A stretch of 64,000 bases of DNA from JBLNBQ01 sp050260095. Lineage in GTDB: Bacteria > Bacillota > UBA5301 > DYFA01. A program made the position numbers and the translations under genes. The stretch lies in assembly GCA_050260095.1 (NCBI GenBank), contig JBLNBQ010000142.1:1-64000 (forward strand). The letters run 5' to 3'. The notes beneath the pieces are model-generated. The model was not told the origin of the DNA. It made no database searches and worked only from the letters and a program-made list of their open reading frames with translations. Shown here piece after piece: positions 58,662 through 64,000 of the stretch. Every line of letters starts with the position of its first letter. Position 1 is the stretch's first letter.

Positions 58662-59592
58662 TGGCTCCCTCCAGGGCGTCATAGGTGAAGACGCGCCGGC
58701 GGTCCCCAAGGCCGTCGGCCACCAGCACCGAGTGGTGAACGACCGGCACGTGAAGGAGCGCTGCGGCGAACGGCCGCACCAGCGCCCGGGGACGGAACCG
58801 GTCTTTCTGTTCGCGCAGCCTTCGGGCGCGGTGCGTTTCGACCTGCGCCACGGCTTCGGGGTCGTCGCGCGCCTCCCGCCGCAGTTCGTCGTAGAACTCG
58901 CCAAGGCGGGCCGCCTCTTCTTCGTAGCGCCGGAGCGACTCCGCGGCCCAGGCGGCATCCTCCCGGCTCAGCTCTTCCACCACGCCCGCCAGCAGGGCGA
59001 GGTAAGCCTTGCGGTACGCCATCCGCCGGCGGCGTTCCGGACCCTGCGGGGAGCCCACCGCCGCCGCGAGCGCCGGCCGGTAGTCGGGCCGCACGGCGCC
59101 GGTCACGAGGTTCATCCCGGGCACGTGGATGGACTCCCGGCGCTCCACGCCCACCCGGGCGGCCACGAACCCAACCAGAAGGTGGGTCTCCCATTCCTGG
59201 CGGTCCGCCACCACGTACGCCTCCGGAAAGTTGCGGCCGCCCCCTTCCTGGGAGAGAAGACGCCTCAGGGCGCCCTCCGCCGCGCCCCGGGGGACGGGGG
59301 GTAGGTAGCCCTGGCTGAGCCGGCCCTTGCGACGAATCCAGGAAAGGAACCGCTCCAACCGGAAGGAGCCGGGAGCGACCAGGTCGGCCTCGGGGTGGAC
59401 CGCAACCGTCTCCGGCGAAAAGGCGAGGAGTAGGGTGGCCGGCTGAGCCCACCGGCCCTCCAGTTCGCTCATGGCCTCCTGGGAAAGGTCGGCCAACAGG
59501 CACCCGTCGCGCCACCCGCACGGGACCCCCGCCGCGCCGAAGAGGTTCTCCACGAGCGCCCGGACGCGTTCGCCCTGGCCTTCGCCGGTCAT
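58543..59592 (-). CDS. Helicase-linked coiled-coil protein, possibly YqhG-like
   Basis: The 349-residue protein has an alpha/beta N-terminal part, a charged, helical, coiled-coil-prone region (about residues 195-270), and a proline-rich tail of about 36 residues that is antisense to the end of rpe. Its ATG overlaps the stop of the SNF2-helicase gene (ATGA), so the two should form one operon. In B. subtilis an SNF2-type helicase gene (yqhH) is paired with yqhG. The segment PGSFRLERFL resembles a conserved YqhG segment as I remember it, but I cannot confirm homology. No function is known. Confidence 0.7.
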   Translation of the reverse strand: MTGEGQGERVRALVENLFGAAGVPCGWRDGCLLADLSQEAMSELEGRWAQPATLLLAFSPETVAVHPEADLVAPGSFRLERFLSWIRRKGRLSQGYLPPVPRGAAEGALRRLLSQEGGGRNFPEAYVVADRQEWETHLLVGFVAARVGVERRESIHVPGMNLVTGAVRPDYRPALAAAVGSPQGPERRRRMAYRKAYLALLAGVVEELSREDAAWAAESLRRYEEEAARLGEFYDELRREARDDPEAVAQVETHRARRLREQKDRFRPRALVRPFAAALLHVPVVHHSVLVADGLGDRRRVFTYDALEGAIRLPAAPQSPPSGPEPQRPPTPPPGFALRPPEALARWRG

Positions 59593-61460
59593 AGCACGTC
59601 CCACCACGCCCGCGACTGGTGCCGCGCCGCTTCGGCCTGCTCGGCCAGGCGGCTGCCGAGGGCCGAGAGACGGGTTTCTTCGTCCTCGTCCGACTCCGCG
59701 CTGAGCACCGCCTCGAGCACCTGCCGTTCCAGGCCGGCCGGGCCCTCCTCTCCGCCCAGGAGTTCCGCCAGATCCCCGATGACCTCGGAGAACATCGCGA
59801 GCTTCTCGTACAGGAGCCGCATGAGGCGCTCCTCGATGGTGCCCTCGGTGGCCAGGTGAAAGACGTGGACGTCGTGGCGCTGCCCCAGCCGGTGAACGCG
59901 ACCGATGCGCTGTTCGAGCCGCATCGGGTTCCAGGGCAGGTCGAAGTTGATGACCTGATGGCAGAACTGGAAGTTGAGACCCTCGCCGCCCGCCTCGGTG
60001 GCGATGAGCACGTCGGCCGACCGCTGGAAGAGCGTCCGGACGTAGTCCTTGCGGCTGGCGCTCATCCCGCCGTCGAAGCCCAACACCCTGCGGCCGGCGG
60101 CGGCGGCCCGTTGGGCGATGTAAGCGGCGCTCCCCCGGTACTCGGTGAAGATGAGGAACTTGTCGGGGATCGTGCGCAGGAGCTGTTCGACCTGGTCGCC
60201 TTTGGCGTTGGAAGGCACCGCCAGCGCCAGTTGGAGGAGCTGCTCGTAGATGCCGGCCAACTCCGGGTCGCTCGCAGCGCGTCGCATCTTGTCCAGGGTC
60301 AGGATGACGGCGAACGAACTCGAACAGGCCTCCCGCTGGAGGGTGACCAAAGGCAGGAGGCAGGTCGCCGGGCGCCCCGCCTCCCGGGAGCGCCGGGCCG
60401 CCTGCCGCAGATGGGCGGTGATCGCCCGGTAAAGAGCCTCTTCCGGGGGGCTGAGCTTGACCTTGAGCGGATGGATGACGCGCCGCGTGAACTTGACGGT
60501 CTCGTCGCCCCGCCGGTTGCGGACCATCACCTGGCGCAGGAGCGCCCGCAACTCTTCGGGGTTCTTGGCCTGCCGCGGGCCTTCGGCGTACCGCTTCCGG
60601 AATTCCCGGTACGTGCCTAGCTGTCCCGGCCGGAGCAGGGTGATCAAGTTGTAAAGCTCTCGCAGGTCGTTCTGCACCGGCGTGGCGGTGAGCATCAGCA
60701 GGTACTTGGAGTGCAGGCTGCTGACCAACTGCCAGTTCTGGCTCTTGCTGTTCTTCAGCTTGTGGGCCTCGTCGACGATGACCAGATCCCAGGGGTGCGC
60801 CAGCACCAGCGCCCGGTGGCGGGCCGCTTTCGCGAGGTCGAGCGAAGAGACGACCACCTCGCAGTTCTCCCAGTCCCATTCCCGTCGGGCCACCCAGGCG
60901 GGGAGATCGAACTTCTCCCGCAGTTCGGCCGCCCACTGGCGGCAGAGGGGAGCGGGGGCCAGGATCAGCACCCGGCGGGCGAGCCGGCGCAGCAGGTACT
61001 CCTTCGCGATGAGGCCGGCCTCGATGGTCTTCCCCAAGCCCACTTCGTCGGCGAGGATCGCCCGGCCGCAGAGTTCGCCGACGACTCGCCGGGCCGTGTC
61101 GAGTTGGTGCCGGTAGGGGATGACGCCGACCTCCCGCCACCGCTCGGCGAGGTGGGCCGGGGCGAGCAGGTCGCCGGTGGTGGAGAGGAGGCTGAGCTGC
61201 TCGGCTTCGAGGGCGAGCATGAACCAGATCCACGGCGAGAACTGCCGCGCGCGCAACAGGCGCATCAGTTCCGCCGGCCCGTCCCGGTACACCAAGACCG
61301 GGAACGGGAGAGCCGGCGCCGTGGGCGCCCCGCCCGTCCCGGCGGGGCCTGCGGAGGCCGGCTCCCAGAGCGCGTAGGCGTCCGCCCGGTCCGCCGAGAA
61401 GGGGACCGGCTGCCGCAACGCCGCGCCCTTGAGCAAGGGTTCGGTGATGACGATCTCCAC
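59589..61460 (-). CDS. SNF2-family DEAD/DEAH-box helicase
   Basis: The 623-residue protein has both RecA-like lobes: motif I ADEVGLGKTIEAG at about 137-149, DEAH followed by KLKN, LTATPVQND, and in the second lobe EAGGEGLNFQ and the arginine-finger motif EQRIGRVHRLGQ. The first 110 residues form an N-terminal domain without known motifs. It is of the short bacterial HepA/RapA-like class and presumably a double-stranded DNA translocase or nucleic-acid remodeller. The start is GTG. The partner gene is translationally coupled. Confidence 0.92.
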   Translation of the reverse strand: MEIVITEPLLKGAALRQPVPFSADRADAYALWEPASAGPAGTGGAPTAPALPFPVLVYRDGPAELMRLLRARQFSPWIWFMLALEAEQLSLLSTTGDLLAPAHLAERWREVGVIPYRHQLDTARRVVGELCGRAILADEVGLGKTIEAGLIAKEYLLRRLARRVLILAPAPLCRQWAAELREKFDLPAWVARREWDWENCEVVVSSLDLAKAARHRALVLAHPWDLVIVDEAHKLKNSKSQNWQLVSSLHSKYLLMLTATPVQNDLRELYNLITLLRPGQLGTYREFRKRYAEGPRQAKNPEELRALLRQVMVRNRRGDETVKFTRRVIHPLKVKLSPPEEALYRAITAHLRQAARRSREAGRPATCLLPLVTLQREACSSSFAVILTLDKMRRAASDPELAGIYEQLLQLALAVPSNAKGDQVEQLLRTIPDKFLIFTEYRGSAAYIAQRAAAAGRRVLGFDGGMSASRKDYVRTLFQRSADVLIATEAGGEGLNFQFCHQVINFDLPWNPMRLEQRIGRVHRLGQRHDVHVFHLATEGTIEERLMRLLYEKLAMFSEVIGDLAELLGGEEGPAGLERQVLEAVLSAESDEDEETRLSALGSRLAEQAEAARHQSRAWWDVL

Positions 61461-61525
61461 TGGCCTACCCCCGCCCGGATAGGTTAACCGCTGGTAGCGA
61501 CCCTTACGCCTTCCCCAACCGGCAA

Positions 61526-61538
61526 GTATCCAGGATAC
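61526..61538. repeat. Short perfect inverted repeat between divergent genes
   Basis: GTATCC A GGATAC forms a perfect 13-bp dyad in the 206-bp region between the SNF2 gene (- strand) and the ABC transporter (+ strand). It could be an operator. I found no convincing promoter pair beside it: a TTGGCA at 61554-61559 has no well-placed -10. The rest of 61461-61666 shows a C8 run and no gene. Confidence 0.4.
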
Positions 61539-61666
61539 ATGGGGGTTCCGGCGTTGGCACGGCAGGAATCATTCCCCCCCCGACAGAATAGACTGCACAA
61601 CTTTCTCCCAGCTACCTCACATGCCGACCGTGCAGCCGACCAGCAGCTATGAGACGGGGTGAGACC

Positions 61667-62410
61667 GTGGCGACAGACCGGGAGCCGATCATCCGCTTCA
61701 GCGGCGTCCACAAGTATTACGGGAAGCACCACGTCCTCAAGGGCGTGACGGAGGAGATCTTCGCCGGGGAGACCGTGGTGGTCATCGGCCCCAGCGGATC
61801 CGGGAAGAGCACCATGCTGCGCTGCATCAACCGGCTCGAAGAGATCCAGCAGGGACAACTCCTGGTGGACGGGTTCGACCTGGCCCACCCGCAGACCGAC
61901 CTCACCCGCCTGCGTGCCGAGATCGGCATGGTCTTTCAGCACTTCCACCTCTACCCGCACATGACGGTCCTCGACAACATCACCCTCGCCCCCCGGAAGG
62001 TACGCAAGATGCCGCGGCCGGAGGCCGAGGCCCTGGGAATGGACCTCCTGCGCCGGGTCGGACTCCCCGACAAGTCGCAAGCGTACCCTGCGCAGCTTTC
62101 CGGGGGGCAGCAACAGCGGGTGGCCATCGCGCGCGGGCTGGCGATGAAACCGAAGATCATGCTCTTCGACGAGCCCACCTCGGCGCTGGACCCGGAGATG
62201 ATCGGCGAGGTGCTCGATGTCATGAAAGGGCTGGCGCACCAGGGCATGACCCTCGTGGTGGTGACCCACGAGATGGGCTTCGCCCGCGAGGTGGCCGACC
62301 GGGTGCTGTTCATGGACGACGGGCTGGTCATCGAGCGGGGAACCCCGGAACATTTCTTCCAGAACCCGCAAGAGGCCCGTACGAAGGCGTTCCTCGAAAA
62401 GATCCTGTAG
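61667..62410 (+). CDS. glnQ: Polar amino-acid ABC transporter ATPase
   Basis: The 247-residue ATPase has Walker [10 protein letters not shown], signature [14 protein letters not shown], Walker [12 protein letters not shown] and the switch histidine in VTHEM. Its closest pattern is the GlnQ/HisP polar amino-acid family. GTG 61667 has GGGGTGAG five bases upstream; an in-frame ATG at 61649 would add six residues. It is followed by a binding protein and a permease of the same system. The substrate is not decidable from sequence. Confidence 0.94.
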   Translation: MATDREPIIRFSGVHKYYGKHHVLKGVTEEIFAGETVVVIGPSGSGKSTMLRCINRLEEIQQGQLLVDGFDLAHPQTDLTRLRAEIGMVFQHFHLYPHMTVLDNITLAPRKVRKMPRPEAEALGMDLLRRVGLPDKSQAYPAQLSGGQQQRVAIARGLAMKPKIMLFDEPTSALDPEMIGEVLDVMKGLAHQGMTLVVVTHEMGFAREVADRVLFMDDGLVIERGTPEHFFQNPQEARTKAFLEKIL

Positions 62411-62460
62411 CGCCCGCAGGGCGGTAGGGGATAGAACGAAGGCTGAGGAGGGAGTACGAA

Positions 62461-63276
62461 GTGAGGAGATTTCCCTGGTTGACGATGTTCCTGGTCCTCC
62501 TGTGCGTGGTGGGGTTGGTGACCGGCGCGGCCGCGGCCGAATCGACGTTCGACGTGGTGAAGAAGCGGGGAGTTCTGATCGCCGGGGTCAAGTTCGACGC
62601 GCCGCCCTTCGGCTTCGTCGATGAGGCGGGCAGGAACGTGGGGTTCGACATCGACATCGTCAGGTACATCGCCGAGAAGCTCGGAGTGAAGCTCGAACTG
62701 AAGCAGGTGACCTCCAAGACCCGCATCCCGATGCTGCAAGACGGGCAGATCGACCTCGCGATCTGCACCATGACCCACCAGCGGGCCCGGGACGAGGCGA
62801 TCGACTTCTCGATCACCTATTTCATGGACGGCCAGAAGCTGCTGGTGAAGCGCGGCTCAGGCATCAAGTCCACCAAGGACCTGGCCGGCAAGGCGGTGGC
62901 GACCGCCCAAGGCTCCACCTCGGAGATCAACATCAAGCGGGCCCAGCCGGCCGCCCGCATCGTAACCTTCCAGGAGTACCCGCAGGCCTTCCTGGCGCTT
63001 CAGCAAGGCAAGGTGCAAGCGGTGACCACCGACTCGACTATCCTGCTCGGCCTGAAGGCCGGCCATCCCGACTACGAGATCGTGGGCAAGGCGTTCTCCA
63101 GCGAGCCGTACGCCATCGGCGTGCGGGAGAACGACTCCAAGTGGCGGGACGCGATCAACTTCGCCCTGATGGACATGTGGAAAGACGGCGAGTACAAGAA
63201 GGTCTACGAGAAGTGGTTCGGCGAGGGTTCCAAGTACGAACTGCCGACCGACTACGAGCTGGAAGTCTGGCCGTAA
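62461..63276 (+). CDS. glnH: Amino-acid ABC transporter substrate-binding protein
   Basis: The 271-residue protein has a signal peptide (cleavage likely after A26 in TGAAAAE) and a family 3 periplasmic-type binding fold, with GVKFDAPPFGFVD near the start, GFDIDIVRYIAEKLG, and DLAICTMTHQRARDE. Gram-positive members are usually lipoproteins, but the only cysteine in the signal region (C15) lacks a lipobox, so it may be released or held by the permease. The start is GTG after GAGGAGGGAG. Confidence 0.92.
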   Translation: MRRFPWLTMFLVLLCVVGLVTGAAAAESTFDVVKKRGVLIAGVKFDAPPFGFVDEAGRNVGFDIDIVRYIAEKLGVKLELKQVTSKTRIPMLQDGQIDLAICTMTHQRARDEAIDFSITYFMDGQKLLVKRGSGIKSTKDLAGKAVATAQGSTSEINIKRAQPAARIVTFQEYPQAFLALQQGKVQAVTTDSTILLGLKAGHPDYEIVGKAFSSEPYAIGVRENDSKWRDAINFALMDMWKDGEYKKVYEKWFGEGSKYELPTDYELEVWP

Positions 63277-63298
63277 ACCCACAAGGTGCGGCGCAACC

Positions 63299-63329
63299 CG
63301 GCGGGCGGGCCCCTGCGGCCCGCCCGTCG
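63299..63329 (+). other. Strong hairpin between glnH and the permease gene
   Basis: A stem of about 13 pairs (63299-63311 with 63317-63329, one G-U) with a 5-nt loop lies between the two genes. There is no T run after it, so it looks less like a terminator than a processing or stability element that could raise binding-protein levels over the permease. Confidence 0.6.
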
Positions 63330-63354
63330 CAAAAACAGGTGGTGAACAGCGGCC

Positions 63355-64000
63355 GTGAGGTACGAGTTCGACTGGAGCATCATTCCGAAGTACGCCCCGC
63401 TGTTTTGGAAGGGCACCCTGGTCACCCTTGAACTCAGCGTGATCTCGATCGTCCTCGCCACGCTCCTCGGCACGCTGCTGGGGCTCGGGCGGCTCGCCCG
63501 GCGGGCGCCGGTCCGGTGGTTCAGTTCCGCTTGCGTGGAATTCTTCCTCAACACGCCGCTCGTCGTTCAGCTCTTCTTCTGGTACTTCGGTCTTCCCATG
63601 ATCCTGCCGGAGCCGGTCAAAGCGTGGCTGTGGGGACACAACTTCGAGTTCCTCGCCGGTGTGCTGGGGCTGACGGTCTACACCAGCACCTTCATCGCCG
63701 AGACCGTCCGGGCGGGGATCCAGTCCATCGACCGGGGACAAACGGAGGCTGCCCAGGCTCACGGGCTGAGCCGGGGCCAGACGATGCGCTACGTCATCCT
63801 GCCCCAGGCCTTCCAGGTCATCCTTCCGCCCTTGGGCAGCCAGTTTCTGAACCTGACCAAGAACTCCTCGCTGGCGATGACCATCGCGGTGGAGGAGCTG
63901 ACCTTCCAGTCGCAGGCGGTTGAAGCCCAGACGTTCCGAGGGTTTGAGGCGACCACCGCCGCCACGGCGATCTATCTTGTCATCACCTTGAGTCTCTCCT
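63355..64000 (+). CDS. glnP: Amino-acid ABC transporter permease (partial)
   Basis: The first 215 codons are present and the gene runs off the window. The protein is a His/Glu/Gln/Arg-type permease with several membrane helices and the EAA loop EAAQAHGLSRGQTMRYVILPQ, which docks onto the ATPase. Many members are about 220-250 residues, so most of it is present. The start is GTG with AGGTGG upstream. A second permease or further genes may follow outside the window. Confidence 0.92.
   Translation, partial: MRYEFDWSIIPKYAPLFWKGTLVTLELSVISIVLATLLGTLLGLGRLARRAPVRWFSSACVEFFLNTPLVVQLFFWYFGLPMILPEPVKAWLWGHNFEFLAGVLGLTVYTSTFIAETVRAGIQSIDRGQTEAAQAHGLSRGQTMRYVILPQAFQVILPPLGSQFLNLTKNSSLAMTIAVEELTFQSQAVEAQTFRGFEATTAATAIYLVITLSLS

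Noticed and set aside
59589..61460. Reading the SNF2 helicase as part of a known defence system such as DISARM
   Set aside because: No methyltransferase, phospholipase-D-like nuclease or other system component is adjacent; the only partner is the coiled-coil protein.
61539..61652. A 37-codon frame before glnQ
   Set aside because: It has no convincing ribosome binding site, contains a run of prolines from a C8 tract, and resembles no known leader peptide.

Overview
The window is a GC-rich bacterial chromosome segment, densely coding and almost entirely on the + strand, with many GTG starts and ATGA/GTGA overlaps. A complete Spo0A, a YlyA/YteA-type DksA protein, a T-box ahead of ileS, a PyrR attenuator and RemA point to an endospore-forming member of the Firmicutes (Bacillota). 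The high GC, an actinobacterial-type integration host factor and an FhaA/FhaB module suggest a deep lineage of the Symbiobacterium or Limnochordia kind. That placement is inference; no rRNA is present.

Layout. 1-6444: T-box, ileS, a DUF5665 membrane protein, a DksA-like regulator, lspA, lgt and an RluD-type pseudouridine synthase. 6448-17328: a complete de novo UMP operon, pyrR-B-C-F-carA-carB-pyrK-D-E, controlled by a PyrR-type attenuator, with a second promoter just before carA. 17403-20439: purE and two glycosyltransferases, a GT2 and a GT39 that probably act as a polyprenyl-phosphate-sugar pair. 20436-32066: a promoter and a ykkC-family riboswitch (probably PRPP-sensing) ahead of purB-C-S-Q-L-F-M-N-H-D. 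Together with purE this covers the IMP pathway apart from purK.

32205-34090 holds rqcH on the - strand. 34221-48206: a TPR protein, a P-type Ca2+ ATPase, yicC, mihF, remA, gmk, rpoZ, coaBC, priA, def, fmt, a DUF116 protein, a YugP-type peptidase and rsmB. 48257-49327: spo0A, then a tRNA-Pro(CGG) on the - strand with its own promoter and terminator. 49432-58661: rlmN, fhaA, fhaB, a PP2C phosphatase, ftsW/rodA, pbpA, a PASTA kinase, rsgA and rpe, a unit linking Ser/Thr phosphorylation to wall synthesis. 58543-61460 (- strand): a SNF2-family helicase and a coiled-coil partner. 61667-64000: an amino-acid ABC transporter whose permease runs off the end.

The backbone closely follows the Bacillus subtilis order ileS-ylyA-lspA-rluD-pyr and yloA(rqcH)-yloB-yloC-remA-gmk-rpoZ-coaBC-priA-def-fmt-rsmB-rlmN-prpC-prkC-rsgA-rpe, with insertions (purine cluster, mihF, DUF116/yugP/spo0A, fhaAB/ftsW/pbpA). 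I saw no insertion sequence, prophage, CRISPR array or toxin system. The least ordinary elements are a Spo0A with altered key residues, the hybrid kinase/FHA/wall locus, the mIHF gene in a Firmicutes context, and the SNF2/partner pair.
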